Of a DNA stretch of 64,000 bases, positions 8,077 through 16,904 are shown one piece after another. The DNA comes from an uncultured Gemmatimonadota bacterium (GTDB lineage Bacteria; Gemmatimonadota; Gemmatimonadetes; Gemmatimonadales; Gemmatimonadaceae): contig CADEFN010000001.1 of the NCBI GenBank assembly GCA_902826615.1, forward strand, positions 806,001 to 870,000, in the 5' to 3' direction. The position numbers and the translations under genes were made by a program. Numbering within the stretch: the first letter of the stretch is position 1; each line of letters starts with the position of its first letter. Below the pieces are notes generated by a model. That model did no database searches. It saw nothing but the letters and a program-made list of their open reading frames with translations, and had not been told where the DNA came from.

Positions 8077-8289
8077 AGTTGTGAGGCGTACCGGTCACGT
8101 TGCAATGCCCTAGTCGCCCTTGGGATGTCTCGTTCCCAGCGAGTGCACGATGAAGTCAAGTTGACGAGTTTCACATCGCTCGTCAGCCTGGCGATCCACA
8201 GGGCGACAGCAGTGTCCGGCCAGACCGGGCTGGATATGAGGTCCGCGATTACCGCTTGCAACAACTGCCTTGCGAGTGGGTCGTCGAGC
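8077..8289. other. Intergenic, right part of island
   Basis: No gene is supported between the PIN stop and the IS remnant. A minus-strand frame is open through 7833-8432 and includes a helical-looking stretch, but it runs antisense through the PIN gene and lacks a ribosome site. It may contain decayed coding DNA. Confidence 0.35.
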
Positions 8290-8406
8290 TGAATCGCCCC
8301 GGCCTTTCCAGAGACTTGGCTACGATAGTGCTGGCGCGGCGAGGTCCGCGCCCGGATGATACGGTGCTTCGTACTCGACGGGCGGCAAGTAACCCAAGGG
8401 TTCCAG
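8290..8406 (-). mobile_element. Remnant of an IS3-family element (transposase C-terminus and terminal inverted repeat)
   Basis: Read on the minus strand, 8406 to 8320 encodes LEPLGYLPPVEYEAPYHP followed by a few residues and a TAG. This matches the conserved last segment of IS3-family OrfB transposases (LGYLSPVEYE). Beyond it, at 8290-8315, TGAATCGCCCCGG and the following CTTTCCAGAGAC resemble an IS3-type terminal repeat. Upstream of LEPLG the match stops and a stop codon appears, so only the last ~115 bp of the element remain. The truncation lies about 35 bp from the end of the next chromosomal gene. Confidence 0.7.
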
Positions 8407-8440
8407 CAGCCCGGATTGCTCACCCTAGCCACGCCCGACC

Positions 8441-10693
8441 CTAACGAGTGACCATCACGGCGCCGCTCGCTCCCACGCCGAAGAGGCGGTTGGCTGTGCC
8501 ATGCAGCCCCGAGAAGAAGAGTGCATCCTCGGGTGCCTTGAGGCGGGTCCAGACGGTACCGTTGAACCGCATCACTTCGCCATTGAAGGTCAGGGCGTAC
8601 ACACTGTTCGGCCCGGTGCCCCAGAGGGCGTAGGTGGCTCCCGGTGAAGGCGCCGGTGTTGTGGCCCAGCTGGTCCCGTTGAAGCGGAACATGTTCGAGC
8701 CGTTGGTCCCCGCGAGGATGCTGCTCACGCTACTCCCCCAGACGGACACAAACGTCGCGCCCCCTGGCTCGCTCGGAAGTGGGGTCAAGGTGCCGCCGGT
8801 GTAGCGCAGCGCGAGCCCGCCCGTGCCCACGATCACGTAGTCCCCCGCGCCCAGCGCAGACAGGGCGGTCGCGTCGTCGGGTGGCGTGAGGCCCGTGGAC
8901 GACCAGGAGGTTCCGTCAAAACGCAGCAGCGGGCTGAAGCGGCTCATGGCCACGAGCTGATTGGACGAGGTCCCCGCAATGCTGGTCAGGGCACCACTCG
9001 CCGGAATGCTCATCTCCGACCACGAGGTCCCGTCAAAACGCATGACGACCCCCTGTCCCTGCACGGTGCCGCCCACGGCATATACCGATGTGGCGGAGGC
9101 GGCCCAGACACCAGAGAACTGATGCATGACACCGGTATTGAGGAGTTGCCAGTTGCCGGAGTTGTAGCGCCATATTGTCCCGTCGTCTCCGACGGCAAAG
9201 GCCGTATTGTCGTCCACGGCGTGCACCGCATTGAGTGTGGGTGCGTAGCTCAGGAAGGTGGAACCGCTCGGCGCCAGCGAGGCGAGGAAGTTGTCGCCCA
9301 TGGCAAAGACGGTGGAGCCTCCTGCGGCGAGGGCCAGAACATTCGTGTTCACACGGCGGGGAAGTGTGGTCCATGTGGCGCCGTTGTAGTGCGCCACAAA
9401 GCCACCGGCACCCGCGATGTACACATCGGTGGGAGAGGTACCGAGGACCGAGCGGAGCGCCGCACTCCGGGCCACCCCGTCTTCGACCCATTGAGTGCCG
9501 TCAAAACGAAAGACCCGGCCGGTGGAGCTCGTGGCGTACGCCAGTGTCGCGCTGCCAACCCAGACCGACGTGAGCGCGACGCCGAGTGATGCGTTGATGG
9601 TCCAGGCCGTTCCATCCCAGCGCAACACCTGACCCGTCGACGTCACGGCAAGGGCGAATGTTGGTCCACTCCCGGACACGCCGAAGATGCTGGCGGTGGT
9701 GGGCGACGATGCCGATGTCCAGCTGGTTCCGTCAAACCGGATGATGGCGCCGGCATCACCAACGGCCCAGACCGTATTGGCCGAACTACCCCAGACACTC
9801 CGCATGTTTTGCGTCGTTGGCGATTGCAGGACCGTCCACGACGAGCCGTTATACCGGAGCAGGCGACGCCCGACTCCGTGCACGTCAGTGGTGCTGCTGC
9901 CCCACATGGCGTCGACACCGAACCCACTTTCACTGAAGCGCGTCCAGGCACCTGCGTTCAAACGATAGAGGCGGCCCGATGACGCCACAAAGAGGTCGTT
10001 GGCGCTTGGGCCCCACGCGGCGTTCACAAAGCTCACGGGTGCGGTGGCGGGTCCAGCGATCCGCAGCTGCGACACATTCCACGAGGCGCCAAGTGGCGGA
10101 ACCGCCACCGTCACGCTCGACGTACCCTGCACACCATTGCTCGTCGCGGTGATGGTAGCCGTGCCCGTGGCGACCGCCGTGACAAGTCCTGCTGTGTTGA
10201 CCGTGGCAACCGCCGAGTTGGAGCTGCTCCATGTCGGCGTGAGCGCACCACAGTTTGTGCCCGTGATGCTGGCGCGAAGTGTGGTGGTGTCGGCAGGCGC
10301 AAGCGCGAGAGTTGTTGGCGTTACTGCCACAGCAGTGACGTTGCACGTCGGAGCCGTCACCGTGATGGAGGCGTTACCGGCCACGCCACCGGCGGTGGCG
10401 GTGATCGTCGTCGTTCCCGCGGCGACACCAGTGACCACTCCCGTTTGTGCCACCGTCGCGACACCAGGGTTTCCGGTGGACCAGGCCGTCACAAGGTTGC
10501 TGCAGTTCGTCTGAGAGACGGTGGCCGAGAAGGTGCTCGTGGCCCCAACGGCCATCGTGGCCGAGCCAGGGGCAACCGCGACGGCTGACACAGCACAGCT
10601 CGCTGTCGGAGAACCACTTTTCTTGTCGCCGCTGCAGGCGATCGCAAGGGTAACCAGGAGCGCGACGGGGACAACGAGCGAACGACGGGACAC
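8441..10693 (-). CDS. Lipoprotein with two BIG2 Ig-like domains and a beta-propeller-like repeat region
   Basis: A 750-residue secreted lipoprotein. I chose GTG at 10693, preceded by a GAGG ribosome site, giving the signal RRSLVVPVALLVTLAIAC with a lipobox cysteine. Two bacterial Ig-like (BIG2) domains follow (VAPGSATMAVGAT..., then VTPTTLALAPADT...). About twelve ~43-residue repeats come next, each with an FDGTSW-type turn and a VWGSS or VYAVG strand, as in glycan-surface propellers. Such proteins display on the outer surface and bind polysaccharide or protein; the exact ligand is unknown. It ends 34 bp from the IS3 remnant. Confidence 0.8.
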   Translation of the reverse strand: MSRRSLVVPVALLVTLAIACSGDKKSGSPTASCAVSAVAVAPGSATMAVGATSTFSATVSQTNCSNLVTAWSTGNPGVATVAQTGVVTGVAAGTTTITATAGGVAGNASITVTAPTCNVTAVAVTPTTLALAPADTTTLRASITGTNCGALTPTWSSSNSAVATVNTAGLVTAVATGTATITATSNGVQGTSSVTVAVPPLGASWNVSQLRIAGPATAPVSFVNAAWGPSANDLFVASSGRLYRLNAGAWTRFSESGFGVDAMWGSSTTDVHGVGRRLLRYNGSSWTVLQSPTTQNMRSVWGSSANTVWAVGDAGAIIRFDGTSWTSASSPTTASIFGVSGSGPTFALAVTSTGQVLRWDGTAWTINASLGVALTSVWVGSATLAYATSSTGRVFRFDGTQWVEDGVARSAALRSVLGTSPTDVYIAGAGGFVAHYNGATWTTLPRRVNTNVLALAAGGSTVFAMGDNFLASLAPSGSTFLSYAPTLNAVHAVDDNTAFAVGDDGTIWRYNSGNWQLLNTGVMHQFSGVWAASATSVYAVGGTVQGQGVVMRFDGTSWSEMSIPASGALTSIAGTSSNQLVAMSRFSPLLRFDGTSWSSTGLTPPDDATALSALGAGDYVIVGTGGLALRYTGGTLTPLPSEPGGATFVSVWGSSVSSILAGTNGSNMFRFNGTSWATTPAPSPGATYALWGTGPNSVYALTFNGEVMRFNGTVWTRLKAPEDALFFSGLHGTANRLFGVGASGAVMVTR

Positions 10694-10855
10694 AGGCACC
10701 TCGGGGTGGCGAGCAAGCGTTGTCTGCAAGACGAACGCCCGCAGTGTCCTGTCACCGGTCAGGCAGGGCACGACGCTGGGCGCCGCGATTCGCCGTGCCA
10801 GTAGCGCGGGACGTCGCCTCGCCCTGAGCGCAATCGGCAGTGGCCCTTGCCGCCC

Positions 10856-13474
10856 CTATTTTCCCAGCTTCGTCAACTTCTCCAGGGCCTGCCTGGCGAG
10901 CTCCAGTTGTTTGGGGCCAATCCTCGGATTTTTCGACATGGCGGTGTACGCCAGGTCGAGGTTGGCGCGCGCTTGTGCGTAGCGCCCCGCGTCAATTTGC
11001 AGCTGCCCGAGGTTTGACAACGTGTTCAGTGTCAGCGGATGGTCGGGGCCTAGAGTGGCGCGTCTCAACGCAAGGGCCTTCTCAAACCACCCTTCGGCCT
11101 CAGCAAGGCGTTTGACCCGACCCAGACTGACGGCCAGGTTCTGATACGAGAAGGCCACCTGCGGATTGTTGGGCCCGAGGGTTTCTGTCATCAGAGCAAG
11201 TGCCTGTTGGTGCAGCACCAGCGCCTCGGCGTTCCTACCCTGATTGTCCAGGACACTTGCCAGGTTGCTCATCGTGTTGCCGAGTCCGGGGTGTTTCTCC
11301 CCAAGCGCCCGTCGTTTCATGGCCAGCGCCTGGCGTAAAAGAGGTTCCGCTTCGGTAAAACGCTTCTGCTCTGACAGGTTGGCGCCAAGATTGTCGAGGG
11401 CACTCCCGCGGATGGGATGTGGATCCGGAAGGTTGAGATCGACAATGCGGTTGGCTTCCCGCAGCAGCGACTCGGCGGGGACAAAACGTCCCTGGCGCAT
11501 GAGTACCGTGGCGAGATTGTTCATCGGTGTGGCGCGTCGCATGGCGTCGCGGCCGCCGGCGAGGGTTTCGACGTCGATGGACTGACGAAGTAATTCCTCG
11601 GCCTCGTCGTATTTCGCCATGTTACCGAGGAGTGAGGCCAGGTCGGACATGCGTCCGGCCAGTTCAGAGGAGGTGTCGGGATACTCCTCGCGAGCGAGGG
11701 CAAGCGCCTGTCGATACACGGGCTCCGCTTCGGGGAGTTTGCCGAGGAGTTGCAGGCTGTTGCCGCGCACCGTAAGCGCGCGAATGCGCTCGTCGCGTTT
11801 GTTGATGGAGTCCCGGGCGAAAACCGTCTCGACCCGGCGTGCCAGCGATTCCGCCGCGGCCGCCTGCCCGGTCTGCTGCAGGAGCCCCGCCAGGGAACGC
11901 TCCGTTGAGGCGGTCTCCATGGCATCGGGCCCCAGCACGCGGCGGCGTATGACGATCGCTTCTTCAAGGAGCGACTGGGCGATGGGGTAGAGCCCGAGAT
12001 CGCTGTGCGCACGACCAAGCACCGTAAGCATCTGCGACTGCAGCAGGGGCTGAGCCTTCAGGTCGCGACGCACCTTGGCCGTCCCTTCGGTGAGAAAGGA
12101 GGCGAGCCGCATCGTGTCGCGGCGCTCTCGTCCGGCGTTGAAGGGACTGGGAGACTTGAACAGTGTTTCGAGGAATGACGACACCTGCACAGCCACGTCT
12201 CGCTCTCGGGCAATGGCGGCGGCCTGTTCACGGCTGCGTGCTGCCGCCCGCGTGGAGACCACCGCCAACGCGGCCAGCGCGAGGGCCGCCGCTGCACCAG
12301 CGGTCACGGCGATGCGGTTGCGCCGGATGAAGCGCGACGCGACATAACCAAACGTTTCCGGTCGTGCCTCCACCGGGAACCCATCGAGATAGCGGCGCAC
12401 ATCCTCGGCCAGCTCACCGACCGAGCGATAACGTCGCTCGGGCTCCTTGCGGAGGGCCTTGAGCACTATGGCGTCGAGATCGCCGACAAGCTGCAGGGCG
12501 GCCACGGGAGCCGTCTTGCGATTCGCCTTCTCCAGCCGCCGGGCATCACGGGCCGCTGCGCTGGGATTCGGTGGGGCCTGTTCGCACACCGCCCGCATCA
12601 GCTCCGCGGGCGCCGTCATCTGGAAGGGCCGCGACCCGGTGAGCAGCTGGAAGAGGAGGACGCCTAACGCGTACACATCGGTGGCCGTGGTGATGGGCTC
12701 ACCCCGGAATTGCTCGGGCGCTGCATGCTCGGGCGTGAGGAGCAGCAGGTCGCCCGTTTGGAGATCGTCGGTACCGGCGTCGAGCACCTTGGCGATGCCA
12801 AAGTCCAAGAGCCGAACCGTGCCCTCGGCCGTGACCAGGATGTTACTCGGCTTCAGGTCGCGGTGAACCACGAGACTCGCATGGGCGGTGCGTACGGCTT
12901 CGCACACCGTGCCGAAGAGCTGCAGCCGTCCGGCCAGGCCCAGCTGTCGTTCGTCAGCCCATTCGGTGATGGGTTTGCCGTCCACGTACTGCATGGCCAG
13001 CCAGGGCTGCCCCGCGTCGGTGACCCCGCCGTCCAGCAGGGTAGCGATGTTCGGGTGCTGCAGCCGCGCCAGAATCTGCCGCTCGCTGCGAAAGCGACGC
13101 ATCATGTCGTTGGTGTCGCGCCCCGCGCGCAACACCTTGATAGCCACTGACTGTTCGTATTGTGCGTCAGCTCGATGAGCGCGGTACACCTCGCCCATGC
13201 CCCCGCGACCGATGAGGCCGTCGAGTTGCCAGGGCCCCACACGCGCACCGGGCGAGAACTGCGACGGATGCGGCTGCGGTGGCGTCAGCAGCCGGTCAGG
13301 GTCGTCGCGACCCCCGGCGGAATTGTGCCCGGCGAGTACTGCGTCCACCTCCCGTCGAAAGGCCATGTCTTCGCCACACGCCTCGTCGAGGTACGCCGCC
13401 CGCTCCTCGGTGGGGAGCTCGATGGCATGCATGAACACGGTCTCGAGTCGCTCCCAGCTGTCGCTATCTGTCAT
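10856..13474 (-). CDS. Membrane Ser/Thr protein kinase with periplasmic TPR repeats
   Basis: An 872-residue kinase. I start it at ATG 13474, after a GGGGGGCG stretch; the frame is open further upstream, but that part overlaps the sigma gene antisense. Order: short helical N-terminus, PknB-type kinase (GRGGMGEVYRA P-loop; AIKVL lysine; HRDLKPSN catalytic loop; DFG; APEQF), one transmembrane helix (AVTAGAAAALALAALAVVS, about residue 400), then about ten TPR repeats of the NLA...G...EAEPLLR type to the C-terminus. The kinase is cytoplasmic and the TPR part extracytoplasmic, so it likely senses an envelope partner. The divergent ECF sigma factor is the probable co-regulator or target, a common pairing in this phylum. 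Confidence 0.92.
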   Translation of the reverse strand: MTDSDSWERLETVFMHAIELPTEERAAYLDEACGEDMAFRREVDAVLAGHNSAGGRDDPDRLLTPPQPHPSQFSPGARVGPWQLDGLIGRGGMGEVYRAHRADAQYEQSVAIKVLRAGRDTNDMMRRFRSERQILARLQHPNIATLLDGGVTDAGQPWLAMQYVDGKPITEWADERQLGLAGRLQLFGTVCEAVRTAHASLVVHRDLKPSNILVTAEGTVRLLDFGIAKVLDAGTDDLQTGDLLLLTPEHAAPEQFRGEPITTATDVYALGVLLFQLLTGSRPFQMTAPAELMRAVCEQAPPNPSAAARDARRLEKANRKTAPVAALQLVGDLDAIVLKALRKEPERRYRSVGELAEDVRRYLDGFPVEARPETFGYVASRFIRRNRIAVTAGAAAALALAALAVVSTRAAARSREQAAAIARERDVAVQVSSFLETLFKSPSPFNAGRERRDTMRLASFLTEGTAKVRRDLKAQPLLQSQMLTVLGRAHSDLGLYPIAQSLLEEAIVIRRRVLGPDAMETASTERSLAGLLQQTGQAAAAESLARRVETVFARDSINKRDERIRALTVRGNSLQLLGKLPEAEPVYRQALALAREEYPDTSSELAGRMSDLASLLGNMAKYDEAEELLRQSIDVETLAGGRDAMRRATPMNNLATVLMRQGRFVPAESLLREANRIVDLNLPDPHPIRGSALDNLGANLSEQKRFTEAEPLLRQALAMKRRALGEKHPGLGNTMSNLASVLDNQGRNAEALVLHQQALALMTETLGPNNPQVAFSYQNLAVSLGRVKRLAEAEGWFEKALALRRATLGPDHPLTLNTLSNLGQLQIDAGRYAQARANLDLAYTAMSKNPRIGPKQLELARQALEKLTKLGK

Positions 13475-13512
13475 CTTGCGCCCCCCCGTCCGGTGGCTGT
13501 AGCTCTTGTCCC

Positions 13513-14133
13513 GTGCGTTTCGTGCTTCCCGTGCTTCCCGTGCTTCCCGTGCCGAATGACACCATTTCGCGCTCGCTCGCCCGGCTGCGTGCCGGTGAGC
13601 CGAACGCGCTGAGCGACCTCTTTCCTCTGATCTATGAGGAGTTGAAGGGCGTCGCCAGAGCACAGCTCGCCGGCGAGCAGACGGGTCACACGCTTGGGCC
13701 AACGGCGCTGGTGCACGAGGCCTACATGAACCTTGCCAAGCGAACCCGGCTGCAGCCCGAGGACCGCACCCATTTTCTGAACGTGGCTGCCCAGACCATG
13801 CGGCGCGTGCTGATTGATCATGCACGGTCGCGCAAGCGGCTCAAGCGCGGGTCGGGGGAGGTGCCGTTGATTCTCGAGGAGATTCACGCCGTCATGACGG
13901 ACACCCACGCCGACGAGCTGGTCGCCCTCGACGATGCACTGTCTCGGCTGGCGACTGTGAACGTCCGGGCGGCCGAAGTGGTGGAGCGTCGATTCTTTGC
14001 CGGCCTCACGCTCGAAGAAACTGCCGAGGTGCTTGGCGTCTCGCTCAAGACGGTTCAGCGCGATTGGATGGTGGCGCGCGCATGGCTTCGAAAGGAGATC
14101 GACCACGATCTCCAGGGCGTTGCTGACCTCTGA
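13513..14133 (+). CDS. ECF-type RNA polymerase sigma factor
   Basis: A 206-residue sigma factor of the sigma70_ECF family. Region 2 contains LFPLIYEELKGVA, LVHEAYMNL and the HFLNVAAQTMRRVLIDHAR stretch; region 4 has the helix-turn-helix LTLEETAEVLGVSLKTVQRDW. The start is uncertain: GTG codons at 13513, 13522, 13531, 13540 and 13549 are all in frame because of a short tandem repeat. The last (MPNDTISRSL) gives the length typical of the family. It is divergent from the TPR kinase, whose start lies 38-75 bp away, so both share one control region. No anti-sigma gene is adjacent; regulation by the kinase is plausible. Confidence 0.9.
   Translation: MRFVLPVLPVLPVPNDTISRSLARLRAGEPNALSDLFPLIYEELKGVARAQLAGEQTGHTLGPTALVHEAYMNLAKRTRLQPEDRTHFLNVAAQTMRRVLIDHARSRKRLKRGSGEVPLILEEIHAVMTDTHADELVALDDALSRLATVNVRAAEVVERRFFAGLTLEETAEVLGVSLKTVQRDWMVARAWLRKEIDHDLQGVADL
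13522..13548. repeat. Three tandem 9-bp repeats at the sigma factor start
   Basis: GTGCTTCCC is repeated three times without change, encoding Val-Leu-Pro three times on the plus strand. Each unit starts with a possible GTG start codon. The reverse strand carries GGGAAG in each unit within the leader of the divergent kinase gene. Copy-number change would not shift frame but would alter start spacing and the divergent promoter distance. Confidence 0.85.
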
Positions 14134-14351
14134 ACGACGACGCACGGATCGACCTCCGGGATGGACAAACAGGAGGGCGATGGCGGCGTCAGGAAGTGGA
14201 CATGGCTGCTGGGCAGTGGCCGTCCGCCGAGTGCCGGGTGCCGAATCAGGTCCGGTGTGATTCCCTGGACTCTCCACGTGAGCTGAGGAGCCTCTCCCAC
14301 GCAACTCCGCACCAGTGTGGTGTAAAATGACCACTCCCGTCCACATCGCGC

Positions 14352-14891
14352 ATGCCTCTGCAGGAAGTGCACAACGTCCGTGGGTTCGAAGTGATCGTGG
14401 AAAACTCGCGCCCCGACATCGAGACCACGGACGTGCTGCAGCGCCTCGATGAGGCCCTGGCGCTCATCGAATCGGCCCAACCCTGGCGGTACCGGCACCT
14501 GCAGCGTGATTTGCGCGCCTTCTATGTCACGCGGTATGCCTGCCGCGGCGCGTATTTCCCTGGTGAGCGCATCTGCATGACCGAGCTCACCTTTCTCAAT
14601 CGACGCGACATCACGGCCGCGCCCGTCGCCTCGTCCATTGTGCACGAAGGAATGCATGCGCGCGTGGATGTGATGGGCGTGCGACGCGAGGGGCGTGACC
14701 GTGCGCGAGAAGAGCGCCTCTGCCGGCGCGCCGAGCTGGCCTTCGGCCTGGCCCTCCCGGAATCGTTAGGTGCCCCGGTGGTGGAGCGTGCGCTGGCGTC
14801 GCTGGAGATGAGCGACCGCGATGTCGCCCCGGTCGTGGACTGGAACGAGGCGCAGCGGCGAATCGACGAGGTCGACCGCGGGGGGAGCTGA
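14352..14891 (+). CDS. Small putative zinc-metallopeptidase-like protein (HExxH)
   Basis: A 179-residue cytoplasmic protein without signal peptide. It has IVHEGMHARVD around residues 97-107; HEGMH fits the HExxH zincin motif, and E-x-x-L-C-R-R-A-E further on could supply the third ligand. The rest is helical. I do not recognise a named family. It stands alone, 218 bp after the sigma factor gene and convergent with the DUF4382 gene. A helix-breaking GAPVVERAL region follows the motif. Enzymatic activity is unproven. Confidence 0.65.
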   Translation: MPLQEVHNVRGFEVIVENSRPDIETTDVLQRLDEALALIESAQPWRYRHLQRDLRAFYVTRYACRGAYFPGERICMTELTFLNRRDITAAPVASSIVHEGMHARVDVMGVRREGRDRAREERLCRRAELAFGLALPESLGAPVVERALASLEMSDRDVAPVVDWNEAQRRIDEVDRGGS

Positions 14892-14994
14892 CAACTCTTG
14901 CAGCCGAGCCGTCAGCAGGCTCTGCTACGACGGTTCCCCTTCTCCCAGCTGCGCGGGCGGATAGGCTTGCTGCGGATGCTCGCATCGCGCGTTG

Positions 14995-15028
14995 AAAAAA
15001 AAAGGAGAGCCGTTACCCACGGCTCTCC
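14995..15028 (-). terminator. Intrinsic terminator of the DUF4382 gene
   Basis: On the minus strand GGAGAGCCGT and ACGGCTCTCC form a perfect 10-bp stem (plus-strand 15004-15013 and 15019-15028) followed by nine T. It lies 29 bp beyond the stop of the DUF4382 gene. Confidence 0.93.
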
Positions 15029-15056
15029 GAAACAACGCCAGATCAGAGCGGGCTGT

Positions 15057-15689
15057 TCAGGACGATGCGACGGGCGCCGCCTTGACCACGGGTTTGAAGA
15101 GCAGCCCGTTTCGCTGAATGGAGTTGCCGAGCATGACGAAGCTGTTGTCGAGATCGAAGTCGATCCGCAGCGTACTGGTGCTGTCCTTCGCCACGCGGAT
15201 GCCATCGGTGAGCACAATCTTGATTCCGCTTCGCGATGCGCTCGGGAAGGTCACCGATGGAGTAGTCGATCCGGTCAGGACCATGCCGCTCTTCAGCGTG
15301 ACGCCCGACTTCGAGGGATCGATCACAAGCCTGAATCCGCGATAGGTGCCCGGCGGCAGGGTGTCCTGACCGATGGCGGCAAAGGTGCCATTGCGCAACG
15401 TGAGCAGATCGAACGACTTGTTGGGCTTCGCGACGGTAATCCAGCCATTGCTGCTGGCGCTGTCATCGCTTGCACCACGCGCCGCCTCCGCAGAGTCACC
15501 TTCGGAGAGTTTGGCGTCGACACGCACCACGAAAATGTCGACACTTTTCACCGAGTCGGAGGGAAAGGGCGCGTCGGTGAGCTGAAGCCGCAGGAAGCCG
15601 TTGCCACCGGCGAGACTGGTGCTATCGGTCGTACCACAGGCCGCAAACGTGGTGGCGGCGAGGAGGCAGATAAACGAGGGCAAGCGCAC
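15057..15689 (-). CDS. DUF4382 domain lipoprotein
   Basis: A 210-residue lipoprotein: MRLPSFICLLAATTFAAC gives a clear lipobox cysteine at residue 18. The mature part begins with FLRLQLTDAPFPSDSVKSVD, the diagnostic TDAP motif of DUF4382. It continues with the strand pattern of this immunoglobulin-like fold (LPPGTYRGFRLVID; LRIDFDLDNSFV). Proteins of this family are secreted and of unknown role, perhaps carbohydrate binding. A Ser/Ala-rich insert (ARGASDDSASS) lies near residue 70. The gene is monocistronic with a strong terminator downstream. Confidence 0.85.
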   Translation of the reverse strand: MRLPSFICLLAATTFAACGTTDSTSLAGGNGFLRLQLTDAPFPSDSVKSVDIFVVRVDAKLSEGDSAEAARGASDDSASSNGWITVAKPNKSFDLLTLRNGTFAAIGQDTLPPGTYRGFRLVIDPSKSGVTLKSGMVLTGSTTPSVTFPSASRSGIKIVLTDGIRVAKDSTSTLRIDFDLDNSFVMLGNSIQRNGLLFKPVVKAAPVASS

Positions 15690-15887
15690 GTGGCGATCCG
15701 TATGGATGGGGTCGCTTTGAATATGCCTGCCACCGCGAGCACGGACAGCGTCCTGCGGTACGCCATGACTGTGACTCAGATCTCAGGGGCCGACGCCCAC
15801 TGGCCGAAAACCGTCGGGCACGGCGGGAAGGCGGCCAAAACGCCCGATGCGTTTGTCGCCTTCCCGCGCGCCAGCTGAACGGGCTTC

Positions 15888-16772
15888 CTACCTCGGAACG
15901 ATGATCAAGTCCTCCGGCCAGTACTTCATGGCCAGCCGGTTGCCAGTGATCTTGATGACATCGTGCAGGTTGCCGAACTCGCGCGCCGAGATGATGAAGA
16001 GCTTGTCGTCACGGTCGGGGTCTTCCCTCAGCCACGCATTGAATTTGCCGAGTCCCGCCGCTTCCCCTACATCGTCAAAGTAGGAGCGCAAACGGCGGTA
16101 CAGCTTGGGCCAGATCACCGCGTTCTCCAGTGCAATGAGCGACGCCAGATGCACCCCCCGCATGGTCTGATCCACGGGCCACATCCCCGCGTCCTCGCTC
16201 CACGCCTCCTCCGCTGCCTGGAGAATGGTGTCGCGCAGGTCAACGGGGAGGCCGGTGTAAAACGTCGGGTAGGCGCGGCCGGCGCGTGTGATGCGATAGT
16301 TGAGACTCTTGCGAATCATGGCCGGAGTGACCCACACACCATCCCGCCGGTCGGGTCCCTCGGCGTCCCCCACAAAGGCGAACGAGACGGGGCGTCCGTA
16401 CGGATCGATGGAGCGGGTGAGGATGTAACCGGGAATCGGATGCGGGTCTGCCGTGCGCACGGACAGACCTTCGCCGCCGCTGTAGGTGATGAAGGTGCCC
16501 AGCAGGCCGGTGAGGGTGTCACGCGCGGCCACGGCCTGATCGCGCTGCTGATGGCTACCGGCAAAATGCAGTTCGAGGGCATCGATGGCCTCGAAGCGCA
16601 GCTGGGCACAGCCTCCGCCATTGAGGTCGGCAGAACGCCCGTCCAGATCATTCAGATGGGACGCATTTCGCGGGCGGAACCAGACGGAATCGCCGTCGGG
16701 CTGAGCGCCAACATGGCGCTTTCCCTGGTAGAACATGACAAACTCGCCCTTCACGCGACGAAATCCTGGCAT
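15888..16772 (-). CDS. Thermonuclease-like (SNase) domain protein
   Basis: A 294-residue protein if started at ATG 16772, which is preceded by GGGAGGGG. The first half resembles the staphylococcal nuclease fold: PDGDSVWFRP, then AQLRFEAIDALELHF (family consensus RLxGIDAPE), then RDTLTGLL and GRPVSFAFVG. The Asp and Glu of the DxxE segment are kept, but the usual Pro is Leu. The second half (YPTFYTGLPVDLRDTIL...) is helical and unassigned. There is no signal peptide, so it may act inside the cell. Its function could be DNA or RNA hydrolysis; I cannot tell whether all catalytic residues are present. It stands alone with short gaps on both sides. Confidence 0.65.
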   Translation of the reverse strand: MPGFRRVKGEFVMFYQGKRHVGAQPDGDSVWFRPRNASHLNDLDGRSADLNGGGCAQLRFEAIDALELHFAGSHQQRDQAVAARDTLTGLLGTFITYSGGEGLSVRTADPHPIPGYILTRSIDPYGRPVSFAFVGDAEGPDRRDGVWVTPAMIRKSLNYRITRAGRAYPTFYTGLPVDLRDTILQAAEEAWSEDAGMWPVDQTMRGVHLASLIALENAVIWPKLYRRLRSYFDDVGEAAGLGKFNAWLREDPDRDDKLFIISAREFGNLHDVIKITGNRLAMKYWPEDLIIVPR

Positions 16773-16904
16773 CCGCCCCTCCCTCGAGTAGAGCCATACT
16801 ATAGGAAGGGTCCCAGCCGTCACGCCACTGGGAGTTGCCCCAGTTTATGGCACCTTGCTGTCGCTACTTCCTGAAGGGGACGCCATCCACCGTCGCCCAC
16901 AGCC

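Noticed and set aside
7833-8432. 199-codon open frame on the minus strand overlapping the PIN gene and the IS remnant
   Set aside because: It runs antisense through the conserved PIN motifs, has no ribosome site and no family resemblance.
10860-12340. Long plus-strand frames opposite the TPR kinase gene
   Set aside because: Shadows of the codon bias of the kinase gene; the minus-strand frame has all kinase and TPR motifs.
13522-13548. Phase-variable switch made by the tandem repeat
   Set aside because: The unit is 9 bp, a multiple of three, so copy-number change cannot shift the frame; kept only as a spacing repeat.
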